Part shown: piece by piece, positions 17,691 through 26,810 of the stretch
Layout: every line of letters starts with the position of its first letter
Position numbering within the stretch: position 1 is the stretch's first letter
NCBI RefSeq assembly: GCF_003148765.1
Contig: NZ_QGGV01000014.1
Span: forward strand, 20,457-84,456
Reading direction: 5' to 3'
Origin: Silicimonas algicola
GTDB taxonomy: Bacteria; Pseudomonadota; Alphaproteobacteria; Rhodobacterales; Rhodobacteraceae
Length of the DNA stretch: 64,000 nucleotides
Notes under the pieces: generated by a model
The model's database searches: none
What the model was told of the DNA's origin: nothing
Seen by the model: only the letters and a program-made list of their open reading frames with translations
Translations under genes and position numbers: made by a program

Positions 17691-19018
17691 GGATGACGGA
17701 CGAAGGCCGCTCGCGCAACGTGGCCATTGTCGCCCCGCACTTTCCGCCGAGCAACCTCGCGGGGGTGCATCGGGCGCGCTTACTCAGCCAGCACCTCGCT
17801 GAGTTCGGCTGGCGACCGATCATAGTGACAACACACTGGCGCCACTACGAAGAAGAGCTCGATTGGGGCTTGAACTCCCTCGTCGATCCAAAACTCGAGG
17901 TTATCCATACTCGAGCGGCGCCGACAAAACCGGTGCGCACCATTGGCGACATTGGAGTTCGGGCTCTGCCATGGCATCTCGCCGCCATCGAGAAACTACG
18001 TAGGGCCAACAGGCTAGACTTTCTCCTCATTACAGTGCCCTCGTTTTACTCCTCTGTTTTAGGTCAGCTTGCATATCGACGTATGCCATTACCGTTTGGC
18101 ATTGATTATATCGATCCTTGGGTGCAAATGTGGCCGCCGGCTGAAGTGCGGTTCTCTAAGGCCTGGTTCTCATACAAACTCGGTGAGCGTTTAGAACCCT
18201 GGGCTGTAAAGAATGCCAGTCTAATTACAGGAGTAGCCTCAGGCTACTACCAGGGTGTCATCGAACGAAATCCGCAGCTTGAGACCACTGCAGTGCAGGC
18301 CGCGATGCCTTATGGATTTTCGAGTGCCGATTTCGTCGCGCCCAGTGTGTACTCCCAACGTCCGAAACTTTTCGACCCAGATGATGGGCACCTGCATCTT
18401 GTGTATGCTGGAGCTATGCTGCCAAAGGCATACAGCGTTCTCGAACGGCTGTTCGAAGGCCTGGCACTTCTTAAGCGAGAGAATCCGGAAGTTGCCAAAA
18501 GATTCAGACTGCACTTCATCGGCACGGGAAAATCGCCAAATGATCGCAATGGTTTCAACGTAGTACCAGTGGCGGAGCGGCTAGGAGTGAGCGGCCAAGT
18601 CCGAGAACACCCCAATAGGATCGGCTATCTCGACGTACTTGCCCATCTGACCAAGGCGTTCGGCATTCTTGTCCTTGGTTCCACCGAAGCTCACTATACT
18701 CCTTCCAAGGTCTATCAAGCAGTTCAGTCCCGACGCCCGGTATTTGCCATGCTCCACCACGCCAGCACGGCCGTGGATGTGCTTCGAGAAAGTCGCGCTG
18801 GCTTCGCCGTGACACACACCACAGATCGCCTACCGAGCATTGCCGAGGTGTCAGCGGCCTTGCAGCATTTCGCAGTCGGTTTTGACTATGACGCTGATCA
18901 AGTAGATTGGTCGGCCTTTGACGAGTTCTCGGCCCGCGAGAGCGCATCCAGATTGGGAAGGGCGATGGACTTGGCGTCGGCAAAATTTGATGAGCGCGTG
19001 AAGCGCCGTACGCAATGA
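17687..19018 (+). CDS. Glycosyltransferase, GT4-like fold
   Basis: This is a GT-B-type protein of 443 residues; ATG 17687 overlaps the stop of the decayed methyltransferase. The N-terminal half has VAIVAPHFPPSNLAGVHRAR, typical of a group of long EPS transferases, and IDYIDPWV. The C-terminal half has LHLVYAGAMLPKAYSVLERL, RLHFIGTGKSP and GILVLGSTEAHYTPSKVYQA. No EX7E pair is visible; this subgroup uses a TxSK/YxA motif instead. The donor and acceptor are unknown. The gene is unbroken and of normal length. Confidence 0.8.
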   Translation: MRMTDEGRSRNVAIVAPHFPPSNLAGVHRARLLSQHLAEFGWRPIIVTTHWRHYEEELDWGLNSLVDPKLEVIHTRAAPTKPVRTIGDIGVRALPWHLAAIEKLRRANRLDFLLITVPSFYSSVLGQLAYRRMPLPFGIDYIDPWVQMWPPAEVRFSKAWFSYKLGERLEPWAVKNASLITGVASGYYQGVIERNPQLETTAVQAAMPYGFSSADFVAPSVYSQRPKLFDPDDGHLHLVYAGAMLPKAYSVLERLFEGLALLKRENPEVAKRFRLHFIGTGKSPNDRNGFNVVPVAERLGVSGQVREHPNRIGYLDVLAHLTKAFGILVLGSTEAHYTPSKVYQAVQSRRPVFAMLHHASTAVDVLRESRAGFAVTHTTDRLPSIAEVSAALQHFAVGFDYDADQVDWSAFDEFSARESASRLGRAMDLASAKFDERVKRRTQ

Positions 19019-19096
19019 TTTCATGTACGCCTCCTTGCTTCAGCCCGCTATACATTTTGACTGTGCTGAGCTCATCTCCTATATATTGATATCGCA

Positions 19097-20212
19097 GTGA
19101 GGTTTCTGTTCTTCGCTGGAGGAAGTTATATTGGGGGCCTGGAAGTCGTGACGCTTTCACTAATGAAGGAGTTGCAGAATCAGGGGCATGAGTGCTTTTC
19201 TGTCATTAGTGGTTGGAATGATGGTAAATACTCTGCGAAATTGACCGAGGCGGGCATTCCGCATATGTGTATCAAACTTGGGCGCTTTTATTTGACAAAG
19301 CCAGTTTGGAATGCAGACGGATTTTTGCATTTTGCGGGGGCTGCTAGGCAGTTGCGGTCTGTGATTCGTAGGTTTTGCCCTGATGTTGTCGTTTTAACCA
19401 GCGTTGAGTTTGCGGTTACAGCTCTGCAAGTAATACCAAAGAGTGTTCCTGTGGTGTTGCACGTTCATGACGTGCCCAGCAGACACTGGTCCTCACTGAT
19501 AGGGCGATATGTGCTTGCGAGGTCGCGTGGGATCATCACGGTATCAGACTTCATCCGAGATAAGGTCATCGCAGTCGCTGGTAGCAGGATTTCAGTGCGA
19601 ACTGTCCACAATGGCGCGCCTTCACTCGAGTTCGTCGAGAAATCTGATTCCGCCAAGCTGCGGATCGGAATCATTGGACAGCTAATTGCGCGAAAGAAGC
19701 ACGACGTACTGATTGACGCAGTCGGTTTGCTGTCGCCTCACGAGCGAGCTATGATTGAGGTACGCATTTTTGGTAACGACACAACTGAATACGCAGCTAC
19801 GATTAGGGATATGATTCAAGTTAATAATCTTACGGAATATTTTAGATGGATGGGTTTCGTTGATTCCCGTGAAGAGATTTACGGAGATCTCGATCTCGTT
19901 GTAGCTCCTGCGATCGAGGAGCCCTTTGGAACGACGATTCTGGAGGCCGGTAGCTGTGGCTTGCCCGTAGTCGCAGCTCGATCAGGCGGATTTCCTGAAA
20001 TGGCAATTGATGAGGAGACTGGTTTACTGATTGATCCACAAAGCCCAAGTAGCTTAGCGACTGCAATCTCTTCACTGCTAAATGTCAGTAAGAGATGCCG
20101 ACTGGGAAATGCTGCGAAGCAGCATGTCCGGGAAAATTTTAGTCAATCATTGGCCGCAGCAAACTTTTCTAGAAGTGTTGCGTCATTTTTAAATAATAAT
20201 GGCGCATCTTGA
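19097..20212 (+). CDS. Family 4 glycosyltransferase
   Basis: This is a GT4 transferase of 371 residues with a GTG start at 19097. It shows YIGGLEVVTLSLMKELQNQG (the glycine-rich acceptor loop), VVLHVHDVPSRHW, GIITVSDFIRDKVI, IGIIGQLIARKKHDVLIDAV, YFRWMGFVDSREEIYGDLDL and a complete EX7E motif in EPFGTTILEAGSCGLPVV. The gene is one of the most AT-rich in the locus, indicating separate acquisition. About 300 bases without a gene follow it. Confidence 0.9.
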   Translation: MRFLFFAGGSYIGGLEVVTLSLMKELQNQGHECFSVISGWNDGKYSAKLTEAGIPHMCIKLGRFYLTKPVWNADGFLHFAGAARQLRSVIRRFCPDVVVLTSVEFAVTALQVIPKSVPVVLHVHDVPSRHWSSLIGRYVLARSRGIITVSDFIRDKVIAVAGSRISVRTVHNGAPSLEFVEKSDSAKLRIGIIGQLIARKKHDVLIDAVGLLSPHERAMIEVRIFGNDTTEYAATIRDMIQVNNLTEYFRWMGFVDSREEIYGDLDLVVAPAIEEPFGTTILEAGSCGLPVVAARSGGFPEMAIDEETGLLIDPQSPSSLATAISSLLNVSKRCRLGNAAKQHVRENFSQSLAAANFSRSVASFLNNNGAS

Positions 20213-20513
20213 GGCTTGGTAATTCCTAGGCGATTGGAGTTTCTAGGTGACGCTTGATCGAATCTTTCAAAAATCGGACGCGTTTGGAAAGCACATGCTG
20301 TTTTTTATGGGTCTTGTATCTTCTGCAGGGGCGTGCTGCAAGTAGCGCGAGGCATTGCTGTAGCCAAGTGACCTTCCGCTCCACTCAGAATCAGTGTTTC
20401 ATGACATACAGCTTAGAACCTAATATCTTGTGGAAGAGGAAAGGACATGTCCTGACAACCAATCTCTGGCAGGCGGGTCTTTATGCGTTTCTCGCGGGCA
20501 TTCTCGATAAACC
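20213..20513. other. 301-bp gap, no supported gene
   Basis: A plus-strand frame (20254-20517) has unusual composition and no family resemblance. I see no hairpin, repeat or RNA here. The break in gene packing separates two glycosyltransferase blocks of different base composition. Confidence 0.4.
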
Positions 20514-21674
20514 ATGACCTTCGCCGTTGTGAGCTCGCATCCGATACAATACTATGCGCCCTTGTTTCGTGAGCTGGCTCGGCGGATTGATGTGCAGGTA
20601 TTTTATCTTCACCAAGTGACCGCGCATGATCAGGCCGAAGCAGGGTTCGATCTTGGCTTCGAGTGGGATGTTGATTTGCTGTCTGGCTATGAAAGCAGCT
20701 TTCTGGAGAATGCTGCGATTCGTCCTGGCTTGCATCACTTCAGGGGTGTCAGCACGCCGGGCATCGCTGCAGCACTGAAGCAGGGTCGCTTCCGTGCTGT
20801 GCTGCTCACTGGCTGGCACCTATGGGGCTATGCGCAGGCGATAATGTCGGCGAAGCGCTTGGGCATTCCCGTCATGGTGCGCGGCGATAGCCAGTTGCAG
20901 ACCAAACGTAGTTTCGCAAAAAGGGCCACCAAGGCAGTGGCCTATCCGGCTTTCTTGCGCACCTTCGATGCGGCGCTCTACGTTGGCACACGCTCGAAGG
21001 ACTATTGGCGTCATTATCTTTATCCTGGAGAAAGGCTTTTCTTTTCGCCCCACTGTGTGGATAACGCCTGGTTCGCGGAGCGGTCGAGTGCCGAGGCAGG
21101 CACAACCTTGCGTCAGAAGCTAGGCATCGCACCACATACGAAGGTGTTGCTTTTCGCCGGCAAGCTGCAACCGTTCAAGCGGCCGCTTGACGTCATCGAT
21201 GCCGGAGCTCTTCTGCGCCGGAACGGGCGAGATGTGCAATTGCTCGTTGCCGGTTCAGGCGAACTTGATGCGGCCATGTGGCAAAGAGCGGATGCCGCCG
21301 GCGTGCCTCTGCATATGCTGGGGTTCCAGAACCAGTCGGCCATGCCGGCTGCCTATGCTGCAGCAGACCTACTCGTGCTGCCATCCTCGTCAGAGACTTG
21401 GGGCCTTGTCGCCAACGAAGCGCTTGCCTGCGGCACACCAGTGGTGGTGTCGGATGCCTGCGGCTGCGCGCCGGACCTCGCAGCCGATGGCATCGCGGGG
21501 GCAACCTTTCCCACGGGCAATGTCCGGGCCTTGGCTGAGCGACTGTCGCAGTTGCTTGACCAGCCGCCGGATAATGCACAGATCGCTAAAAAGATCTCGC
21601 GATACTCCCTGTCGAATGCGGTCGACGGCATCGAGACAGCCTTTCAGGCAATCAGGCGAATGGCCCCTCAATGA
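20514..21674 (+). CDS. Family 4 glycosyltransferase
   Basis: This is a GT4-type protein of 386 residues. It begins MTFAVVSSHPIQYYAPLFRE, a motif typical of a distinct EPS glycosyltransferase subgroup (SHPIQYxxPLFR). The middle has GWHLWGYAQAIMSAKRLGIP and VMVRGDSQLQTKRS, and the donor half LLFAGKLQPFKRPLDVIDA, LLVAGSGELDAAM and ETWGLVANEALACGTPVVVS, which contains the complete EX7E pair. The Wzy-like gene follows after 10 bases, suggesting co-transcription. Confidence 0.9.
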   Translation: MTFAVVSSHPIQYYAPLFRELARRIDVQVFYLHQVTAHDQAEAGFDLGFEWDVDLLSGYESSFLENAAIRPGLHHFRGVSTPGIAAALKQGRFRAVLLTGWHLWGYAQAIMSAKRLGIPVMVRGDSQLQTKRSFAKRATKAVAYPAFLRTFDAALYVGTRSKDYWRHYLYPGERLFFSPHCVDNAWFAERSSAEAGTTLRQKLGIAPHTKVLLFAGKLQPFKRPLDVIDAGALLRRNGRDVQLLVAGSGELDAAMWQRADAAGVPLHMLGFQNQSAMPAAYAAADLLVLPSSSETWGLVANEALACGTPVVVSDACGCAPDLAADGIAGATFPTGNVRALAERLSQLLDQPPDNAQIAKKISRYSLSNAVDGIETAFQAIRRMAPQ

Positions 21675-21684
21675 GGATACCGGG

Positions 21685-23127
21685 ATGACAACGCCTGCCC
21701 GCTCGCCATTACCGCCTGCCGTACTTCCCGTCGCAGTCGCAATCCTGCTGCTGTTCGGATTCGGGCCGAACCTGCCATTGGCGCTGTTAGCGGTTACTAT
21801 ATTGCTTGTCGGTAGCGCGCTTCTCTGGCGCCCCGGGGAATCCCCGATCCTTTTGTTGCTCTTTGGCTACCAGTGGCTTCAGGCCAGCGCACGGATTTTT
21901 CATGCTAATTTCAAAGGCGTTGATGTTGCCGATCTTTCATATGCAGGCGGGCAGGTGTCCTTGGCATCTACGCTCTCGCTTTTGGCCTTGCTGTCTCTCG
22001 CCGCCGGCCTTCGCGCTGGCGTCGGACGGTGGCGCGGGATTGACGGACAGTTGTGCCGCGAAATCGTGCTCTCGCGGAACACGAGGTCTTGGTTCCGGCT
22101 CTATTTATTGGGCGCAGCTGGTGCAGCGGCTGCGCTCTTCCTGGCGCGTTTCGTTCCGCCCCTCAGTCAACCATTGCTGGCCCTCGCGACAATGAAGTGG
22201 GCCTTTTTCTGGGTCCTGGCCTATGCCACGTTCGTCCGGCCCGACGCGGATAGAAGGTACCTCTTGGTGGCGTTCCTGTTTGAATTTTCCCTCGGATTGG
22301 GGAGCTATTTTTCCGACTTCAAGACGGTCTTTTTCATAACAATTTTGGCGATGGCGGCCGCGGGCATGAAGATCTCGGGAAGACGACTTGTTTCCCTCAC
22401 GGCAGTGGCCCTGATCCTTGTATCGGTGACGGTTGTCTGGACCGCGGTAAAGGTAGAATACCGTTATTTCCTTAGCGCCGGAGAGCGAGCACAAGTCGTG
22501 ACCGCTAACTATGGCGAAAGCATCACAACACTGGCGCAAATGGTTGCACGCCTTGATTCTAGGGATCTCGCTGATGCTGTTGAAGAGTCAATCAACCGAA
22601 TAAGCTATGTGGACTTCTTCGCGGTCGTCCTCGACAGAGTACCGGCAGTAGTTCCGCATGAACATGGTGCGCTCTGGTTGGACGCGATCAGTCGACCTTT
22701 CATGCCTCGCATTTTGTTTCCGGAAAAGTCAGCAATCCATGACAGCGAACGGACCAATTACTACACGCGATTGAGCGTTTCGAGCTATGATGTCGGCACG
22801 TCGATCAGCATCGGCTATATCGCTGAAACCTACATCGACTTCGGTACCATCGGGATGATGGTGGTCATCTTCATTTATGGCCTGATACTGGGCCGGGTCT
22901 ACAGATGGTTCGTGCGAGGGCCACGCACTCGAGGCCTACTTGGCATGGCTTTAATTAGCGCAATTCTTCTCGGTGCGATGGCTCTGGAGTCAAGCATAAC
23001 AAAGGTTATCGGAGGGCTCATTGTGAGCATTCTGGTTGCATATCTGATCGCAAGATGGGTCGTTCCCTTGTGTCTTCCCTGGCTTCGAGCGGGTAAAGGG
23101 AAGTATCGCCTGACAGCGGCGGCGTGA
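21685..23127 (+). CDS. Wzy-like polysaccharide polymerase / O-antigen ligase-type membrane protein
   Basis: This is a polytopic membrane protein of about 480 residues. The frame is open far upstream through the preceding gene, but ATG 21685 gives a hydrophobic N-terminus. Around ten or more membrane spans are visible, for example VAILLLFGFGPNLPLALLAV, FFWVLAYATFVRP, VFFITILAMAAAG and MMVVIFIYGLILGRV. A long loop near residues 260-390 between the C-terminal spans carries charged residues, as in Wzy polymerases, which join undecaprenyl-linked repeat units in the periplasm. Sequence in this family is poorly conserved, so polymerase is preferred over ligase mainly from context. Its stop overlaps the next gene as GTGA. 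Confidence 0.72.
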   Translation: MTTPARSPLPPAVLPVAVAILLLFGFGPNLPLALLAVTILLVGSALLWRPGESPILLLLFGYQWLQASARIFHANFKGVDVADLSYAGGQVSLASTLSLLALLSLAAGLRAGVGRWRGIDGQLCREIVLSRNTRSWFRLYLLGAAGAAAALFLARFVPPLSQPLLALATMKWAFFWVLAYATFVRPDADRRYLLVAFLFEFSLGLGSYFSDFKTVFFITILAMAAAGMKISGRRLVSLTAVALILVSVTVVWTAVKVEYRYFLSAGERAQVVTANYGESITTLAQMVARLDSRDLADAVEESINRISYVDFFAVVLDRVPAVVPHEHGALWLDAISRPFMPRILFPEKSAIHDSERTNYYTRLSVSSYDVGTSISIGYIAETYIDFGTIGMMVVIFIYGLILGRVYRWFVRGPRTRGLLGMALISAILLGAMALESSITKVIGGLIVSILVAYLIARWVVPLCLPWLRAGKGKYRLTAAA

Positions 23128-24299
23128 GGATTCAGTATGTCGATTTTATTCGATTGATCGTGGATAGCCAAACCAAAATGATTTGCCGGCATGTCGTGGC
23201 TTCGGTCGATGAGGAGGCCTCTGGTCCAAGTTATTCCGTCGTTTCCCTGGCACAGGCGGTCAGCTCATTGGGCGCCGATAGCGTGGTCATGGCGATAGGT
23301 CGGCGCATGTCGGAACCGGGCCTTGAAATTTTTCAACAGGACTGGGCGTGGGTCCCCGGTGTCAAGCACCTGATGTATTCAACGTCCCTGATAAACGCTT
23401 TGGATCAGGCTGCGAGGAAAGGTGCCGTCATCCACGGGCACGGGCTTTGGCTGATGCCCAACATCCGTCCGGCACGGATTGCTGCCCGGCACGGCGTTCC
23501 CTTCCTGGTCTCACCACGCGGGATGCTTGGTCCCGAGGCGCTGGCCTTTTCCTCCCGCCGAAAGAAGGTCATGTGGGCGCTCGCGCAGCACAACGCCCTG
23601 GAATTGGCCGACTGCTTTCATGCAACAAGCGTCGCCGAGTATGAGGATATTCGAAGGATGTCCTTGCGCGCTCCGGTGGCCGTGATACCGAACGGAATCC
23701 ATATCCCGGTCGGCGAGCCAAATCCGGCATACACGATCCTGTATCTGGGTCGACTACATCCGAAAAAAGGGATCGATCGTCTGATCGAGGCATGGGCGCG
23801 TCTCGCCATCGACTTTCCGGATTGGCGGCTTCGCATTGTGGGGCCGTCGGAGATCGGCTGTCGTGAAGCGCTTGAGGCGCAGGTGGTGCGTCTCGCAGTG
23901 CCGCGTGTCTGTTTTGAAGATGCGCTCCGTGGTGATGACAAATGGAGTGCCTATCGCGAAGCTGGACTGTTCGTCCTGCCGACATTGAACGAGAACTTCG
24001 GCATGGTTGTTGCCGAAGCTTTGGCGACAGGAACGCCTGTGATCTCGAGCAAAGGTGCACCGTGGTCGGGGCTTGTTGAGGAGCGCTGCGGCTGGTGGGT
24101 CGACCACGGCGTAGAGGCGCTTGAGGCAGCACTCCGCCGTGCCCTAGCGATCTCACCGGAGGAGCGCCTGGTTATGGGTCGGCGCGGCCGCGAATGGATG
24201 AAGCGCGAGTTTGGCTGGGAAAGTATAGCCGAACGGATGGCAGCAACCTATGCATGGTGCCTTGGCGAAGGAGAGCGCCCCGAATGTGTAGTGCAGTGA
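23124..24299 (+). CDS. Family 4 glycosyltransferase
   Basis: This is a GT4 transferase of 391 residues if the overlapping GTG at 23124 is used; ATG 23178 (MICRHVVASVDEEASGPSYS) is an alternative start that fits the family's N-terminus better. Motifs are GPSYSVVSLAQAV, IHGHGLWLMPNIRPARIA, FLVSPRGMLGPEAL, VAVIPNGIHI, ILYLGRLHPKKGIDRLIEAW and NENFGMVVAEALATGTPVIS with a complete EX7E. The closing REWMKREFGWESIAERMAAT is typical. A related C-terminal remnant lies just downstream, so a tandem duplication or replacement of this gene occurred here. Confidence 0.9.
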   Translation: MRIQYVDFIRLIVDSQTKMICRHVVASVDEEASGPSYSVVSLAQAVSSLGADSVVMAIGRRMSEPGLEIFQQDWAWVPGVKHLMYSTSLINALDQAARKGAVIHGHGLWLMPNIRPARIAARHGVPFLVSPRGMLGPEALAFSSRRKKVMWALAQHNALELADCFHATSVAEYEDIRRMSLRAPVAVIPNGIHIPVGEPNPAYTILYLGRLHPKKGIDRLIEAWARLAIDFPDWRLRIVGPSEIGCREALEAQVVRLAVPRVCFEDALRGDDKWSAYREAGLFVLPTLNENFGMVVAEALATGTPVISSKGAPWSGLVEERCGWWVDHGVEALEAALRRALAISPEERLVMGRRGREWMKREFGWESIAERMAATYAWCLGEGERPECVVQ

Positions 24300-24611
24300 C
24301 TAATTCGCAGAATACCGAGAAAACCACGCTGCACGGAAATCGACGATTCGCGAACAATCTGCCAGTGTCCTCTGTGTCCTGCCATGCAACCCTCACTCTA
24401 GCGCTTGCGGCTCCAGCCACTTCCCAAATTCGCTGCGACAGTAAGCCTGAGGTTCCATGTCTATCCCCGCGCGCATATTCCGATCCCTTGGAGCTTGATG
24501 TTCGGCAATTGCGTGAGGCAGATCGTGAAATCCCCTATTCCCTGGGAGCCATGAGGCTATGTCCGCGGAGGCGACAAGACCTCCCCATTCAAAGAGCGCC
24601 GATCCTGGCGA
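24300..24611. other. 312-bp gap before glycosyltransferase remnant
   Basis: No intact gene is present. One frame contains LSPRAYSDPLELDV, which faintly recalls the SPRGMLxPxAL motif of the preceding glycosyltransferase. The stretch may therefore be highly degraded upstream sequence of the remnant that follows. This is weak. Confidence 0.3.
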
Positions 24612-24978
24612 GGTGAAGTCCGATCTCTATAGTTCCGCCGACATTGTCGTCCTTCCCACTAAAGCCAAGTTCTTCGGCCTCGTGATCGCCGCGGCGCTCT
24701 CGCACGGCATATCGGTCGTCACCACCCGGAACGCTCCTCGCAGCGGCCTTAGCGACCATCGCTGTGGCCGGTGGCTCGACCTTGAGACCGAGGCGCTGGA
24801 CCGGACTCTGGTTGAGGCGACCGCTCTCCAACGCTCCGCGTTACGCGATATGGGTGAGCGCGGTTGGTCATGGATGGAAAGTGATTTCGGCTGGCAGAGC
24901 GTCGACGAGAAGATAATGAGTAACTACGAGAGCGTCGCGTCCGGCAGCGCTCCGCCGGACGCCAGACGGTTAGACTGA
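24612..24978 (+). pseudogene. C-terminal remnant of a family 4 glycosyltransferase
   Basis: The translated stretch SADIVVLPTKAKFFGLVIAA, VVTTRNAPRSGLSDHRCGRW and RGWSWMESDFGWQSVDEKIM lines up with the last 120 residues of the glycosyltransferase ending at 24299 (LFVLPTLNENFG, GAPWSGLVEERCGWW, REWMKREFGWESIAER). Both glutamates of the EX7E motif are lost (K and A instead), and the N-terminal acceptor domain is missing. An upstream ATG at 24559 keeps the frame open, but a working enzyme is implausible. It marks a former gene copy between the intact glycosyltransferase and the carbamoyltransferase. Confidence 0.8.
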
Positions 24979-25040
24979 GTCACATTAGAGGCGTCGCGTA
25001 ACAAGCGCTTCAACCAACCTTCGTCATTCGAGGTTTCGAT

Positions 25041-26795
25041 ATGTCCGCAATTCTTGGCCTGAATTCCTTCCATGCAGATTCTGCGGCGTGCCTCGTCGTC
25101 GATGGAAAGCTTGTTGGCGCTGTTGCCGAAGAACGGCTGGGGTCTCGGGAGAAGCACAGTCCGGCCTTTCCCGAAAATGCGGTTCGTTGGCTGCTGACCG
25201 ACAACGGGCTCAAGCTTTCCGACGTGACCCATATCGCTCTACCCCGTGATACGAAGGCGAACCGGGGAGCAAAGATACGTTACGTGATGAAGCACCCAGT
25301 CACCGGTGGGCGCGCCGCGCTGGAACACGTTTCGCGTTCGAAAAAGACGCAATCCATGCTCGATCAGCTTGCACAGGTCTGTGATGAGGACCCGTCGCTG
25401 GCCACTTTCAAAACAGTACCAGTCGAACATCATCTAGCCCACATCGCTTCTTCGTATTACTGCTCCCCCTTCGATGGACTTACCGCTGGGTTCTCCTACG
25501 ACGCATCCGGGGACTTTGCTTCGGCGATGGCGGCCCGCTGTGAGGGACCTAGAATTGACGTCCTCGATCGCGTCACGCTCCCAGACAGCTTGGGCTTCTT
25601 CTACACTGCTCTTTGTCAGTTCATCGGCTTCGATGAATTCGGGGAAGAATATAAGGTCATGGGGCTTGCCCCCTATGGTGAAGACGTCCACCGCGAACTG
25701 ATGCGCAAGCTCGTCAAGCTGCCCGAAAATGGCTGGTTTAGGCTAGCGAAAGGCGCCTTCGGGATGCACGAGGGCGGCGAGTCAGGTTCAAAGGACGACC
25801 GAGAACATATCGTGATGGGACGTCTCTGGCGCGATGTCGTTCGAAAATCCTTGGGCGCGCCGGCGGCACGCGGCACCCTAACCCAGCGTGAAAAGGATAT
25901 CGCTCGTTCGGTGCAGGTCAGATTCGAGGAAGCGGCCGTGCACTGCCTCAATCGTCTTCACGGAATGGTCGAAACGGAACAACTCGTGATGGCCGGTGGC
26001 TGTGCGCTCAACGGCGTTGCTAATGCGCGGATCCTGCGTGAAACGCAGTTCACGTCTCCCTACTTGCAGGCCGCGTCATCGGACGACGGCACGTGCGTAG
26101 GTGCCGCATTCTGGGCTTGGCACAACGTCATTGGGTCGACCGAGCGTTTCCATATGGAGCACGCCTTCTGGGGACCCGAATACAGTGACGCTCGCCATCG
26201 CAGTGCCGTCGAGAAGACCGGTCTGCCGGTGAAAGAATATTCCGCGGACGCGCCGCTTGTGGAGCGCGTCGCCCAGTTGATTGCCGATGGACAGGTGGTC
26301 GGATGGTACCAGGGGCGGAGCGAATGGGGGCCCCGAGCACTCGGGAACCGGTCCATCCTCGCGAACCCGGCCATCACTACAATGAAGGACATCATCAACG
26401 CGAAGATCAAGCGGCGCGAGAGCTTCCGTCCCTTTGCGCCAAGCGTTCTGCGTGAGGATGTGGCCACCTACTTCGAGCAGGACATCTACTCACCCTTCAT
26501 GATGCATGTCGTGAAACTCAGACCGGAATGGCGCGAACGTCTGCCTGCCATCACACATGTCGATGGAACAGGAAGGCTGCAGAGCGTCGACCCGACTTCC
26601 AATGCGCTCTACCATCTCTTGATTGGCGCCGTTAAGTCCCGAACAGGGGTCGGCATGGTTCTGAATACGTCGTTCAATGAAAACGAACCCATCGTGGATA
26701 CGCCAGAGCAGGCCGTGGATTGCTTCTTGAGGACCGACATGGACGCAATCTGCGTTGGTCGCTATGTAGTTGTGAAGGCTGAATTAAAGGATTGA
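25041..26795 (+). CDS. Carbamoyltransferase (NodU/CmcH/TobZ family)
   Basis: This is a 584-residue O-carbamoyltransferase. The N-terminal domain has ILGLNSFHADSAACLVVDGK, VAEERLGSREKH, HHLAHIASSYYCSPF and FSYDASGDFASAM, an ASKHA-like nucleotide fold that makes carbamoyl-adenylate from carbamoyl phosphate and ATP. The C-terminal YrdC-like half has VMAGGCALNGVANARIL, GWYQGRSEWGPRALGNRSIL, ESFRPFAPSVL and GMVLNTSFNENEPIVDTPEQ. All motifs look intact. It probably carbamoylates a sugar hydroxyl of the exported glycan, as NodU does on Nod factors. It is the last plus-strand glycan gene before the first recombinase module, which converges on it with 15 bases between stops. Confidence 0.92.
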   Translation: MSAILGLNSFHADSAACLVVDGKLVGAVAEERLGSREKHSPAFPENAVRWLLTDNGLKLSDVTHIALPRDTKANRGAKIRYVMKHPVTGGRAALEHVSRSKKTQSMLDQLAQVCDEDPSLATFKTVPVEHHLAHIASSYYCSPFDGLTAGFSYDASGDFASAMAARCEGPRIDVLDRVTLPDSLGFFYTALCQFIGFDEFGEEYKVMGLAPYGEDVHRELMRKLVKLPENGWFRLAKGAFGMHEGGESGSKDDREHIVMGRLWRDVVRKSLGAPAARGTLTQREKDIARSVQVRFEEAAVHCLNRLHGMVETEQLVMAGGCALNGVANARILRETQFTSPYLQAASSDDGTCVGAAFWAWHNVIGSTERFHMEHAFWGPEYSDARHRSAVEKTGLPVKEYSADAPLVERVAQLIADGQVVGWYQGRSEWGPRALGNRSILANPAITTMKDIINAKIKRRESFRPFAPSVLREDVATYFEQDIYSPFMMHVVKLRPEWRERLPAITHVDGTGRLQSVDPTSNALYHLLIGAVKSRTGVGMVLNTSFNENEPIVDTPEQAVDCFLRTDMDAICVGRYVVVKAELKD

Positions 26796-26810
26796 CTGAA
26801 ACTCAACGAG

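Noticed and set aside
20254..20517. 87-codon plus-strand frame between two glycosyltransferases
   Set aside because: Atypical composition (many C, W), no ribosome site and no homology.
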